In this document: positions 33,847-42,647 of the stretch, in pieces
Layout: each line of letters starts with the position of its first letter
Position numbering within the stretch: position 1 is the first letter of the stretch
Assembly (NCBI RefSeq): GCF_017309585.1
Contig: NZ_CP071321.1
Coordinates: forward strand, 4,112,001 to 4,176,000
DNA: 64,000 nucleotides
Reading direction: 5' to 3'
Source of the DNA: Nitrogeniibacter aestuarii
Lineage (GTDB): Bacteria > Pseudomonadota > Gammaproteobacteria > Burkholderiales > Rhodocyclaceae
Notes under the pieces: model-generated
What the model was told of the DNA's origin: nothing
Database searches by the model: none
Seen by the model: only the letters and a program-made list of their open reading frames with translations
Position numbers and translations under genes: made by a program

Positions 33847-36006
33847 ATGACCGAACGTACCCAGATCGGTGGCCTGCAGGTCGCCAACGAACTCAAGTCC
33901 CTGCTTGAAAATGACATCCTGCCGGGCACCGGCGTCTCGGCCGATCAGTTCTGGTCCGGCCTCGAATCCATCGTCGATGACCTGGCCCCGAAGAACGCCG
34001 CCCTGCTGGCCAAGCGTGACGACCTGCAAGCCAAGCTCGACGCCTGGCACAAGGAAAACGGCAAGGGCAACTTCGCCGACTACAAGGCCTTCCTGCAGCA
34101 GATCGGCTACCTCGTGCCGGTCGGCGGCGACTTCAAGATCGAAACCGAAAACGTCGAGCCCGAGATCGCCATGCAGGCCGGTCCTCAGCTCGTGGTGCCG
34201 GTGATGAACGCCCGCTTCGCCCTGAACGCGGCCAACGCCCGCTGGGGCAGCCTGTATGACGCCCTGTACGGCACCGACATCCTGCCGGAAACCGATGGCG
34301 CCGAGAAAGGCAGCAGCTTCAACCCGGTGCGCGGCGCCAAGGTCGTTGCCTACGCCCGCAATTTCCTGGACGACGCCGCCACCCTGAAGGACGCCTCCCA
34401 TGCTGACGCCACCGGCTACGCCGTTGAAGGCGGCAAGCTGGTCGTGTCCCTCAAGGACGGCTCCACCACCGGTCTGGCCGACGACGCACAGTTCGCCGGT
34501 TACCAGGGCGACGCCGCCAACCCGACCACCGTCCTGCTCAAGCAGCACGGCCTGCACTTCGAGATCCAGTTCGACCGCGAAAGCCCGATCGGCAAGACCG
34601 ACGCCGCCGGTATCAAGGACGTGGTGGTCGAAGCCGCACTGACCACCATCATGGACTGCGAAGATTCCGTGGCCGCCGTGGACGCCGAAGACAAGGCCCT
34701 GGCCTACGGCAACTGGCTGGGCCTCATGAAGGGCACCCTGACCGAGTCCGTGAGCAAGGGCGGCAAGACCTTCACCCGCGCCATGAACCCGGATCGCGAA
34801 TACACCGCGCCGGACGGCTCCACGCTGACCCTCAAGGGTCGCTCCATGCTGTTCGTGCGTAACGTCGGCCACCTGATGACCAACCCGGCCATCCTGTTCG
34901 ACGGCGGCAAGGAAATCCCCGAAGGCATCATGGACGCCATGTTCACCACCTGCGCGGCCATTCACGATCTGAAGGGCAACGGCCAGTTCCGCAACTCCAC
35001 CACCGGCAGCGTGAACATCGTCAAGCCGAAGATGCACGGCCCGGAAGAAGTGGCCTTCGCCGTCGAACTGTTCGGTCGCGTGGAGCAGGCCCTCGGCCTG
35101 CCGAAGAACACCATGAAGGTCGGCATCATGGACGAAGAGCGCCGCACCTCGGTGAACCTGAAAGAGTGCATCCGTGCCGCCAAGGAGCGTGTAGTGTTCA
35201 TCAACACCGGCTTCCTCGACCGCACCGGTGACGAGATCCACACCAGCATGGAAGCCGGCCCCTTCGCACCCAAGGGCAAGCTCAAGACCATGAAGTGGAT
35301 CTCCACCTACGAAGACCAGAACGTGGACGTCGGCCTGGCCTGCGGCCTGTCCGGTCGTGCCCAGATCGGCAAGGGCATGTGGCCCGTGCCCGACAACATG
35401 GCCGACATGATGGCCGCCAAGATCGGCCACCCGAAGTCCGGTGCCAACACCGCCTGGGTGCCCTCGCCGACCGCCGCCACCCTGCACGCCCTGCACTACC
35501 ACATGATCGACGTGTTCGGCCTGCAGAAGGACATCGCCCAGCGTGCCCCGGCCAACGTGGACGACATCCTCGACATCCCGCTGCTGGGCGACCAGCAACT
35601 GACCGCCGAAGAGATTCAGCGCGAGCTGGACAACAACGCCCAGGGCATCCTCGGCTACGTGGTGCGCTGGATCGACCAGGGCGTGGGCTGCTCCAAGGTG
35701 CCCGACATCAACGACGTCGGCCTGATGGAAGACCGCGCCACCCTGCGCATCTCCAGCCAGCACATCGCCAACTGGCTGCACCACGGCATCTGCTCGGAAG
35801 CGCAGGTCATGGAAACCATGAAGCGCATGGCCAAGGTGGTGGACGGCCAGAACGCCAACGACCCGCTGTACAAGCCGATGGCCCCGGCCTTCGACGGCGT
35901 GGCCTTCCAGGCCGCCTGCGACCTGGTGTTCAAGGGCCGCGAGCAGCCCTCCGGCTACACCGAGCCGCTGCTGCACGCTCACCGTCTGACGGTGAAGGCA
36001 CAGTAA
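33847..36006 (+). CDS. glcB: Malate synthase G
   Basis: The 719-residue enzyme condenses glyoxylate with acetyl-CoA to give malate. Length and sequence are those of isoform G: start ERTQIGGLQVANELKSLLE, catalytic Arg in FVRNVGHLMTNPA, metal-binding EDSVAAVDAEDK, MKWISTYEDQNVDVGLACG, and C-terminal catalytic Asp region VGLMEDRATLRISSQH. Codon use is strongly biased to C-ending codons, which suggests high expression. It supports growth on acetate, ethanol (see exaC) or glycolate. No isocitrate lyase is in the window. Confidence 0.96.
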   Translation: MTERTQIGGLQVANELKSLLENDILPGTGVSADQFWSGLESIVDDLAPKNAALLAKRDDLQAKLDAWHKENGKGNFADYKAFLQQIGYLVPVGGDFKIETENVEPEIAMQAGPQLVVPVMNARFALNAANARWGSLYDALYGTDILPETDGAEKGSSFNPVRGAKVVAYARNFLDDAATLKDASHADATGYAVEGGKLVVSLKDGSTTGLADDAQFAGYQGDAANPTTVLLKQHGLHFEIQFDRESPIGKTDAAGIKDVVVEAALTTIMDCEDSVAAVDAEDKALAYGNWLGLMKGTLTESVSKGGKTFTRAMNPDREYTAPDGSTLTLKGRSMLFVRNVGHLMTNPAILFDGGKEIPEGIMDAMFTTCAAIHDLKGNGQFRNSTTGSVNIVKPKMHGPEEVAFAVELFGRVEQALGLPKNTMKVGIMDEERRTSVNLKECIRAAKERVVFINTGFLDRTGDEIHTSMEAGPFAPKGKLKTMKWISTYEDQNVDVGLACGLSGRAQIGKGMWPVPDNMADMMAAKIGHPKSGANTAWVPSPTAATLHALHYHMIDVFGLQKDIAQRAPANVDDILDIPLLGDQQLTAEEIQRELDNNAQGILGYVVRWIDQGVGCSKVPDINDVGLMEDRATLRISSQHIANWLHHGICSEAQVMETMKRMAKVVDGQNANDPLYKPMAPAFDGVAFQAACDLVFKGREQPSGYTEPLLHAHRLTVKAQ

Positions 36007-36027
36007 GCTTCGGCCACTGTCGCAAAC

Positions 36028-36060
36028 AAGCCGGTGCAGCGATGCACCGGCTTTTTCTTT
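36028..36060 (+). terminator. Terminator of glcB
   Basis: AAGCCGGTGCA-GCGA-TGCACCGGCTT is followed by TTTCTTT, 22 bp after the glcB stop codon. Confidence 0.93.
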
Positions 36061-36114
36061 TTGTATCCGCATGCGCGCGGGCGAACCCTTCTCGACACAC
36101 AGGATCTAAACTGC

Positions 36115-36756
36115 ATGCAGATCAATGTGCCGACGCCCTTTGCCATGACTCGATTGCTTCGCTGGTTTGTCCTGTTGCTGGCCCTGGTCTCCCTGACCGG
36201 TTGTGCCACCAGCCTCTACCGCCCGGTGTGGACGGCGCCCGACGCCGCCAACATTGCCCTGGGACGCAGCGCCGTCGCGGTCCTCGTGCCTTCCGAGTCG
36301 GAGCGCAGACTCTCCGAAGACGCCTTCGTCCAGTACCTGCAACCGGCCCTCGACATGACCGCGCTGCACATGGCCGCCGGTCAGGCGAGCACGGTGCCGG
36401 GCTCGGTGGATGCCGCCCGCAGCGAGGCCAAGCGGCTCGGCTTCCAGTCGCTGGTGGTTGCCGAAGTCGTCGAAACCTATGAGCGTGAGGTCTTTCGCCC
36501 CCGCTTCGGCGTGTTCGTGGGCTCCGGCTACCATTACGGTCTGTGGGGCCGCTTTCCCTTCGGCTACCCGGACTATCCCTATGGCGAGACGGTACGCCGC
36601 AGCGTCATCGAGGTCAGCCTCTTCAGCCTCACCAACAACGAACTGCTCTGGAGCGGCAAGGCCGAGTTGTTTGCCACCGACAGCTTTGTCGACTCGGTCG
36701 AACCGCTCGCCGATGCCCTCATCAAGGATCTGGTCGCACGCGGCATCGTGCGCTGA
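36115..36756 (+). CDS. Lipoprotein of unknown function
   Basis: The 213-residue protein has a lipoprotein signal ending VSLTGCAT, so an envelope location is predicted. The mature part resembles envelope lipoproteins that contain a beta-strand-rich periplasmic domain (EVSLFSLTNNELLWSGKAELF near the C-terminus), with a Tyr/Gly/Phe-rich loop (SGYHYGLWGRFPFGYPDYPY). I do not recognise a named family. ATG 36115 has AGGAT 10 nt upstream; ATG 36145 would also give a workable signal peptide. It stands between glcB and the convergent NrtA-like fusion gene. Confidence 0.75.
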   Translation: MQINVPTPFAMTRLLRWFVLLLALVSLTGCATSLYRPVWTAPDAANIALGRSAVAVLVPSESERRLSEDAFVQYLQPALDMTALHMAAGQASTVPGSVDAARSEAKRLGFQSLVVAEVVETYEREVFRPRFGVFVGSGYHYGLWGRFPFGYPDYPYGETVRRSVIEVSLFSLTNNELLWSGKAELFATDSFVDSVEPLADALIKDLVARGIVR

Positions 36757-36771
36757 CCGGCACGCGCCCGC

Positions 36772-38850
36772 TCACGCGGCGTACGCCCGGCCTCTCCGGC
36801 TGGCCGCGCTGACCTCGAAGCCGCGCAGGTAGCTGGCCATCTGTTCGCTGTCGAACAGGCGCCCATCCATGAAGTGATCACCGCCCAGCTCCAATCCGTC
36901 GGCGCGTCCATGCCAGCGCCACGCGGTCTCGTGCGTGCCTTCGCATTTGCTGTCGGCATCGGGCAAAGCATCACCGAACGCACTGGCCTGTCGGTAGAGA
37001 TCGGTCCGATAGGTGGCGGCACACAGCCCGGCGACATCGTCGGGCAGACCGAACTGCCCCCAGCGCACCATCTGACTGACGAACCACGCCGCATGCGAAT
37101 GCCAGGGAAAATTGGCCGCCCCGGCGCTGAACACCAGACGCGCATCGAAACCGGCAGTGCCGGAGAGCGAGCGCATGAGCACGTCGGGTGACTGATTCAC
37201 GTAGCGCCCGTGGCTGAGCCACTCGCAGGCCAGGGGCCGGTTGCCCGGTTTGTCCAGCCACCAGCAGGCATCGAGCAAGGCACGAATGAGCGCCTGGTGT
37301 GTGTTGGGATGGGCCTCGGCCCAGGCGCGGGTCACGCCGAGCACCTTTTCCGGGTGGTTGTTCCAGATCTGCCAGCTGGAGTGCACCGGACGACCGGCGC
37401 CGGCATCGAGTGCCACGGTGTTCCACGGCTCGCCCACGCAACAGCCATCGATCATGCCCGCCGACAGATAGGCCACCATCTGCGACGGCGGCACGACACT
37501 GAGCACCACATCCTCGTCGGGGTCGATCCCTGCGCTGGCCAGCCAGTAGCGCAGCAGGTAGTTGTGCGTCGAGTAGTACCCGACCACGGCCAGCGCCAGG
37601 CGCCGCAGCCCGGCCCGCTTGCGCCGATCCACCTCGGCGCGTAGCGCAAGCGCCGTCTGCATGGGATCGAACGGCCCCTCGCCTTTGAGACCCAGGGTCT
37701 CGAACAGCGCATGCGACAGGGTGATGCCGTTGCCGTTGCAGCCCAGCCCCACCGCCGTCACCATGGGCACCGCGCCGTGGCCCAGTCGCGCCGCCAGCGG
37801 CATGGGCGCGAGCATCTGGGCCCCGTCGAGCAGCCCCAGCGACACCTTGTCGAGGATGTTGCTCCAGGACGACTCACGCGACAGCGTCACCGACAGGCCC
37901 TCGCCGGCAAAGAAACCTTCTTCGAGCGCGATGGCCAAGGGTGCGCAGTCGGTGAGCGGCAAAAAGCCGAGCGTGAGCTCACGCTTTTCGAGCATCTTGC
38001 CGGCCAGCCCCTGACGCGGCGGCGCATAGTGGCTCAGTTCGACCACGGTGGCACTCGGGGCTGGCGCCACATGGGCTGAGACGTCCGACGGCTCCCGTCG
38101 CCACAGGGACTGCACCAGAAGCTGGGCCTGCTGGTCGCGCTGAAGATCTTGCCGGGCCCGTGGCCGCGGCAGATGAACGTCGAAGTGCCGCGCCACGATG
38201 CGCCCGTCCACGGTGTCGAGACACAGCACCTGATCGGCGAACAGCACGGCCTGATCGATATCCCCGGTGGCCATGACGAGGGTCGGCGTCAGCGACTCCT
38301 GCAGTTCGAGGAGACAGTCGAGACAACGGTGACCGGACGCACCGCCAATGCCGTCAAACAGTTGGTCCAGGAACAGTACCGAGGCCCCCCCGGCAAAGGC
38401 GCGGGCGAGCTGTACGCGCGCCAGGGCGCCGGGCGACAGCCAGCGCAGGCGGTTGCCCGCCAGATCGGTCGCATTGACGAGCGACAGGTGGTGACGTACC
38501 CAGCGTTGCGTCTGCTCTCGCGACAGGCGCCGGTCCGCACCCGCACGCACGGCCGAGCGCACCAGCCTCTCGGCCCGCTGGATACCCAGCCCCGGCCAGT
38601 CGCGACGCACGATGGCAATGCGCGCATCGTCCGCGTCGAATTCGCGGCCGTCGAGCAAGACCCCGCCAAAGCCGGGTGCCGTCTGACTGGAAAGCACCTT
38701 GAGCATGGCGGAGGCCAGCCCGGGTCGGGAGGCCACGATGGCCAGTGTGGCCCCGCTGACCAGATGAAGATCGAAATCCCACAGGGGCCAGGTTTTTCCG
38801 TCCGCGTCCGCAAGCGTCAGACCGAGACGGCTGGCATGAAGCAAGGCCAT
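36772..38850 (-). CDS. Fusion of a degenerate ABC-ATPase domain with an NrtA/CmpA-type nitrate/bicarbonate-binding domain
   Basis: The 692-residue protein combines an N-terminal ABC ATPase-like domain (~1-230) with a C-terminal NrtA/CmpA-type ligand-binding domain (~290-670). The ATPase half has lost the Walker A motif (VASRPGLASAM where GxxGxGKS is expected). Its signature is altered (LSPGALARVQLARA) and Walker B reads VLFLDQLFDG without the catalytic Glu. The binding half is well kept: LTLGFLPLTDCAPLAIALEEGFF, MLAPMPLAARLG, LRYWLASAGIDPDEDV, CVGEPWN. Cyanobacterial NrtC/CmpC have the same order, but with a working ATPase. No signal peptide: probably a cytoplasmic nitrate/anion sensor of the NasS kind. 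No permease gene is nearby. Confidence 0.8.
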   Translation of the reverse strand: MALLHASRLGLTLADADGKTWPLWDFDLHLVSGATLAIVASRPGLASAMLKVLSSQTAPGFGGVLLDGREFDADDARIAIVRRDWPGLGIQRAERLVRSAVRAGADRRLSREQTQRWVRHHLSLVNATDLAGNRLRWLSPGALARVQLARAFAGGASVLFLDQLFDGIGGASGHRCLDCLLELQESLTPTLVMATGDIDQAVLFADQVLCLDTVDGRIVARHFDVHLPRPRARQDLQRDQQAQLLVQSLWRREPSDVSAHVAPAPSATVVELSHYAPPRQGLAGKMLEKRELTLGFLPLTDCAPLAIALEEGFFAGEGLSVTLSRESSWSNILDKVSLGLLDGAQMLAPMPLAARLGHGAVPMVTAVGLGCNGNGITLSHALFETLGLKGEGPFDPMQTALALRAEVDRRKRAGLRRLALAVVGYYSTHNYLLRYWLASAGIDPDEDVVLSVVPPSQMVAYLSAGMIDGCCVGEPWNTVALDAGAGRPVHSSWQIWNNHPEKVLGVTRAWAEAHPNTHQALIRALLDACWWLDKPGNRPLACEWLSHGRYVNQSPDVLMRSLSGTAGFDARLVFSAGAANFPWHSHAAWFVSQMVRWGQFGLPDDVAGLCAATYRTDLYRQASAFGDALPDADSKCEGTHETAWRWHGRADGLELGGDHFMDGRLFDSEQMASYLRGFEVSAASRRGRAYAA

Positions 38851-38951
38851 GAAACCTCCTTACGCCCGGCCAGGGAAGCGCCGGGACTACGGTTTCATTG
38901 TAGGACGACGATGGCGCAGTGCAACATAAATGGAAAATAAAACGCGCCTGC

Positions 38952-39863
38952 TCAGCCGGCCAGCCGCGTTTCACTTGTGTCGCTCAGCTCCCAGACTTGC
39001 CGCACCGCAGCGACCACCGCACGAATCAACGGGTCATTGGCGCGCTTGCGGGCATAGACCAGATAGAGGGGATTGGGCGCCAGCGGCAGGTCGAGCGCGT
39101 AGATGCTGCCATCGCGCTGGGCGATCGCGACCACCTTTTCGGCACGCACGATGCCCAGGCCCACACCGGCGCATACCATATCGAGGAGTGCATCCTCCTG
39201 CTCGGCCACGACAACCCGTTTGGGTTCGCAGCCGGCGGCCTCGAACAGACGGCTCATCACCCGGTAATGCGGACAATTCGGCGAAGTATGAATCCACGGC
39301 TGACGCGCCAGCTCGGTCAGATCAGCCGCGTCGAACTGCCCTCGCAGGGACGACGGCACCGCCACCACCAGGGCCTCATCGGTCACCTTGAGTCGGTCGA
39401 GCAAGGGGTCGTCGAAGTGCCCGCCCACAAATCCGGCATCGAGTTTGCCGGTGCGCAGGGCCGGCAGATTGGCTTCGCTGCTACCGCCCATGAAGATGGT
39501 GGCCAGCTGTGGATGGGCCGCGCTGATGGCACGCTGGGTGTCGATGACGCGGGAGAAACGGGCATCGGTATTGAGCCCGATATGCACCTCGCCCACCAGC
39601 TCGTCGTGCATGGAGCGTGCCTCGTCGAGCAGATCGCCGGCGGCAGCCAGGGTGTGCTGGGCGCGCTCGAGCAATTGCCGGCCGGCAGCCGTCAGCTGCA
39701 TTCCCTTGGGGGTGCGATCGAACAGAACCACCCCCAGTTCCTCTTCCAGCGCCTTCACATGAGCGCTGATGGCCGGCTGACTGGTGAACAGGCGCTCGGC
39801 AGCACGGGTCAGGTGGCCCTCTTCGGCCACGGTGATAAAGGTTCTGAGGTGGTACAGCTCCAT
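38952..39863 (-). CDS. LysR-family transcriptional regulator
   Basis: The 303-residue LTTR begins MELYHLRTFITVAEEGHLTRAA with recognition helix LFTSQPAISAHVKALEEELG. The effector domain includes EVHIGLNTDARFSRVIDTQRA and LDAGFVGGHFDDPLL. It lies 101 bp upstream of, and in the same direction as, the NrtA-like fusion, and diverges from the DUF1127 gene across ~296 bp. It may control either neighbour. The start has no strong ribosome site but matches the family N-terminus. Confidence 0.9.
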   Translation of the reverse strand: MELYHLRTFITVAEEGHLTRAAERLFTSQPAISAHVKALEEELGVVLFDRTPKGMQLTAAGRQLLERAQHTLAAAGDLLDEARSMHDELVGEVHIGLNTDARFSRVIDTQRAISAAHPQLATIFMGGSSEANLPALRTGKLDAGFVGGHFDDPLLDRLKVTDEALVVAVPSSLRGQFDAADLTELARQPWIHTSPNCPHYRVMSRLFEAAGCEPKRVVVAEQEDALLDMVCAGVGLGIVRAEKVVAIAQRDGSIYALDLPLAPNPLYLVYARKRANDPLIRAVVAAVRQVWELSDTSETRLAG

Positions 39864-39982
39864 GGGGCGGCTCCGTGTTCAATGCCATAACCTGGAAATC
39901 GCGGTTGGGCACGCCCTCGGGTGTGTAGCGCGCTGACTGGCCGGGTGCGCCTCGTCGGAGCACACATTCATCGACGCCCCCC

Positions 39983-40006
39983 CTTGTCCTGACGGACAGG
40001 CACAAG
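39983..40006. promoter_or_regulatory. Imperfect dyad in the lysR/DUF1127 divergent region
   Basis: CTTGT-CCTG-ACGGA-CAGG-CACAAG is nearly symmetric and lies about midway in the 296-bp gap between the LysR gene and the DUF1127 gene. The rest of the gap shows no ORF or RNA gene that I can support. It is a possible LTTR site. Confidence 0.35.
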
Positions 40007-40159
40007 CGATCAACTGCGTTTTCCGGGTTTTATTGAACCGCAAGCCGCCAGACGACGCCATCACATTTTCCGAACACGCGCATCCGAATAAACGATTGGA
40101 ATGAAATACGCACCTGCGGGAAGCTGCAAGCCATGCACAGCGCCCCACAGGAGAACGCC

Positions 40160-40444
40160 ATGACCAGCCTCAGCCAACCCGCCACCCTCGTCCCCGGCCC
40201 TGCCGACGCGAGTGCCAGCCTCGGGCGTGATGTCGGTCCGGCCGCCTGCGTCAAGCCCACGGCACCGCGCGCCGACATCCGTATGTCCGCCTTCGAGCGG
40301 CTGGCCCGTACCCTGATCCTCTGGCACCACCGCAGCCGCAGCCGCGCCGCCCTGAAGAGACTCGACGACCGGCTGCTGCACGATATCGGCCTGGACCGCG
40401 ACACCGCCCGGCGGGTCGCCGCCAAGCGCTTCTGGCAGGACTGA
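40160..40444 (+). CDS. DUF1127 domain protein
   Basis: The 94-residue protein ends in a DUF1127 domain: ALKRLDDRLLHDIGLDRDTA, then a basic AAKRFWQD tail. In alphaproteobacteria, DUF1127 proteins influence RNA turnover and phosphate or carbon metabolism. The N-terminal ~50 residues are low-complexity and Ala/Pro-rich. AGGAG lies 7 nt before the ATG at 40160. It diverges from the LysR gene and converges with the six-gene sigma-factor operon. Confidence 0.82.
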   Translation: MTSLSQPATLVPGPADASASLGRDVGPAACVKPTAPRADIRMSAFERLARTLILWHHRSRSRAALKRLDDRLLHDIGLDRDTARRVAAKRFWQD

Positions 40445-40457
40445 AGCGCGTCGGGCC

Positions 40458-40805
40458 TCAGATCGAGCGGCCGTCGAACGCCTGCACGCTCAAGGCGTCC
40501 AGATCGACCTCATCCAGACAACGCACGTTGATGGCCGCCATGGCGTTGCCGTCCGGCGTCTGCGCCTCGCCAAAGGGATGAATGCCGCAGCGCGGGCAGA
40601 AGCGGTGCTGGATGTTGTGCTTGTTGAAGGTGTAGGTGGCCATCGCCGAGTCGGGGGTCTTGAGCTCGAGCGCCACGCGTGGCACGAACCACATCATGGC
40701 GCCCTTGCGCTGGCAGATGGAGCAGTTGCAGGTGGTGACGCTGTCGAGTTCGCCCTCGACCTCAAAGGCGATGTCGCCACAATGGCAGCTTCCGGTGTAC
40801 TTCAT
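40458..40805 (-). CDS. GFA/CENP-V family zinc protein
   Basis: The 115-residue protein has the GFA (glutathione-dependent formaldehyde-activating enzyme-like) zinc sites: CHCG in GSCHCGDIAFEV, CNCSICQRKG and FCPRCGIHPFGEA. Family members bind zinc and some react with glutathione adducts, but most are uncharacterised. The start at 40805 has GGAGA 6 nt upstream; an upstream extension is not supported. It is the last gene of the ECF-sigma operon. Confidence 0.9.
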   Translation of the reverse strand: MKYTGSCHCGDIAFEVEGELDSVTTCNCSICQRKGAMMWFVPRVALELKTPDSAMATYTFNKHNIQHRFCPRCGIHPFGEAQTPDGNAMAAINVRCLDEVDLDALSVQAFDGRSI

Positions 40806-40855
40806 GGGGTCTCCGTGAGCGGGGGCGAGGCACTGGCCTCGCCTTAACATGGGGG

Positions 40856-41314
40856 TCAGGCAGGATCGCGGCCATCGAGCACCGCGCCCAGCCGGTCGAG
40901 ATTATCCTCGTTTCCCTGCAGACAGCGTGCGCGCACGGCGTCGGCCGTGGCCGCATCGTCAAAGGCCTGCACCCAATCCAGCGCCGTGCCCTCATCGACC
41001 GCCGTCAACGTGATGCTCAGCGTGAACAGCGGTGCACAATCGTGACGCACCGCCACCCGCCGGCCCGGCTCGATGGCGTCGAAAACGGACGAGTTGGCGT
41101 AGCTTTGCCCGTCCGGCCCGTGCATCTGGAACACCCAGCGCCCACCAGGCGTGAACTCGAACACCTCGAAGGTATTGGTGAAGCCCGCCGGCCCCCACCA
41201 GCGGGCCAGTTGTGCGGGATCGGCGATGGCCTCGAACACCCGTTCCGGCGGATACGGCAGGACGCGGCCGGTCCGCATGATGCGCCGCGCGTCCTCCGGA
41301 GCGGCGGCGCTCAT
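40856..41314 (-). CDS. SRPBCC/AHSA1-like protein
   Basis: The 152-residue protein has the START-like AHSA1 fold (activator of Hsp90 ATPase homologue). Marks are VLPYPPERVFEAIADPAQLARWWGP, FEFTPGGRWVFQMHGPDG and a C-terminal helix. Bacterial members bind hydrophobic ligands in a deep cavity, and their roles are mostly unknown. The ATG at 41314 overlaps the stop of the VOC gene (ATGA), which fixes the start. Confidence 0.88.
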   Translation of the reverse strand: MSAAAPEDARRIMRTGRVLPYPPERVFEAIADPAQLARWWGPAGFTNTFEVFEFTPGGRWVFQMHGPDGQSYANSSVFDAIEPGRRVAVRHDCAPLFTLSITLTAVDEGTALDWVQAFDDAATADAVRARCLQGNEDNLDRLGAVLDGRDPA

Positions 41315-41745
41315 ACCCCGGCCTCGCATTCGCGCGGCACGATGACCATCCAGCTGGCGCCGAAGCGGTCGGTGCACATGCCGAACTGCTCGGCAAAGAA
41401 GGTGGGCGCCAGCGGCATGATGATCTGGCCGCCCTCGCCCAGGGCATCGAAACAGTTGGCTGCCTGGATCTCGTCATCCGCAGTCAGGGACAGCCAGACA
41501 CCCGGTGCGCCGGCGGTATGGTCGGGCGCATCCGAGGCCATGATCAGCGTCTCGCCGAGCATGAAGGCGCCATGCATGATCTGCTGTGGATCGCTGACCG
41601 GACATTGGCCCTGTTCGGCCTGCGGCGTGTCGGGGGCGTCGGCGTAGCGCATGAGGGCGGTGATCTTCGCGCCCAGGTGCTGTTCGTAGTAGGTCATGGC
41701 GTCTTCACAACAGCCGGCGTACATCACGTAAGGGGTGACATGCAT
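41311..41745 (-). CDS. VOC-superfamily protein, PhnB-like glyoxalase fold
   Basis: The 144-residue protein begins MHVTPYVMYAGCCEDAMTYYEQHLGA and has MHGAFMLGETLIMASDAP and QIIMPLAPTFFAEQFGMCTD, typical of PhnB-like VOC proteins (often called 3-demethylubiquinone methyltransferase-like). The vicinal oxygen chelate fold may bind a metal or a small ligand. This family recurrently accompanies ECF sigma factors of the DGPF-linked groups. It overlaps the downstream AHSA1 gene by 4 nt. Confidence 0.87.
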   Translation of the reverse strand: MHVTPYVMYAGCCEDAMTYYEQHLGAKITALMRYADAPDTPQAEQGQCPVSDPQQIMHGAFMLGETLIMASDAPDHTAGAPGVWLSLTADDEIQAANCFDALGEGGQIIMPLAPTFFAEQFGMCTDRFGASWMVIVPRECEAGV

Positions 41746-41766
41746 GATCGTTCTCCAGTGTGGGGG

Positions 41767-42195
41767 TCAGGCGCCCGGCGCGCAGTCACGCGGGTCGAAC
41801 GGCATCGAATAGTGTTCATGGCGGATCTTCCAGCCGGCGCTCGTGCGTCGCAGGAACACCGAGGCACGCATCTCGCCGGTCTGCTCACTGCCATCGGGCT
41901 TACGGCCGCCGCAACGCACCAGGTAGTGCACCAGCGCGGTGTCGCCGGTGGGCTCGATGCAGCGATCGCGCATCTCGAAGATCATCTCGCCGTCGCACAT
42001 GTCCAGGCACTGCTGCCAGTGACTGCGGTAGGTGGCCAGGTCGTTGAATGAGAGCGCCCCGATGGCATCGAAAGCCACCAGATCATCGGTGTAGAGGCTG
42101 AAAATGCGCTCGAGATCGCCACATTTGGCGGCCTCGACCCAGGTATCGATCACGTCGCCGATGGCGCGGATGTCGTCTTGCAGGTTCTTGTCCAT
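41767..42195 (-). CDS. SnoaL/NTF2-like small protein
   Basis: The 142-residue protein has the cone-shaped NTF2/SnoaL fold: VIDTWVEAAKCGDLERIFSLYTDD near the N-terminus, then SHWQQCLDM and ASVFLRRTSAGWKIRHEHYS. Such domains bind small hydrophobic ligands or catalyse simple eliminations. SnoaL-like domains are known as C-terminal fusions or partners of certain ECF sigma factors. GGAG precedes ATG 42195. Confidence 0.85.
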   Translation of the reverse strand: MDKNLQDDIRAIGDVIDTWVEAAKCGDLERIFSLYTDDLVAFDAIGALSFNDLATYRSHWQQCLDMCDGEMIFEMRDRCIEPTGDTALVHYLVRCGGRKPDGSEQTGEMRASVFLRRTSAGWKIRHEHYSMPFDPRDCAPGA

Positions 42196-42206
42196 GGTGT
42201 TTCTCC

Positions 42207-42551
42207 TCAAACCTTGAGCTGGCGCACCGGGCGCACTTCGACACTGCCCACCCGACAGGCCGGAATGTTGGCCGCCAGCTGGATCGCTTCGTTCAGGTCA
42301 CGAGCTTCGACGAGATAGAAGCCGGTGAGCTGCTCCTTGGTCTCGGCGAAAGGGCCGTCGGTGATGCTCACCTTCCCGCCGCGCATGCGCACGGTGGTGG
42401 CCGTGGCCACGGGCTCCAGGGCGTCGGCCGCCAGCATGCGACCGCTCTCGGCCACCTGCTGCGCATAGGCGAAGCATTCGGTGTCCTCGGGGCTGTCGGG
42501 CAGGCTGTGCAGCAGGGACTCGTCGGCATAGACGAGGCACAGGTACTTCAT
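42207..42551 (-). CDS. YCII-related (DGPF) protein
   Basis: The 114-residue protein has the YCII/DGPF domain: MKYLCLVYADES at the N-terminus and ITDGPFAETKEQLTGFYLVEA with the diagnostic DGPF. DGPF proteins are the hallmark partners of ECF42-type sigma factors and probably bind small molecules in a ferredoxin-like fold. AAGGAGG 7 nt upstream is the best ribosome site in the operon, so high output is expected. It follows the sigma-factor gene. Confidence 0.92.
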   Translation of the reverse strand: MKYLCLVYADESLLHSLPDSPEDTECFAYAQQVAESGRMLAADALEPVATATTVRMRGGKVSITDGPFAETKEQLTGFYLVEARDLNEAIQLAANIPACRVGSVEVRPVRQLKV

Positions 42552-42647
42552 GTCGGACCTCCTTGGGGTTTGGTGTCTCACTCTCTTGTCGTCGGGGCGA
42601 GTCCGGATTCGACAGCACTGGCCGACCGTTCGTCGGGCACCGGGCGA

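Noticed and set aside
33820..36072. 750-codon minus-strand frame opposite glcB
   Set aside because: It arises from the strong C-ending codon bias of glcB; the product is low-complexity (H/V/G/E-rich) and matches nothing.
36772..38850. Interpretation as an active nitrate-transport ATPase (NrtC)
   Set aside because: The nucleotide-binding motifs are lost and no permease or separate binding-protein gene is adjacent.
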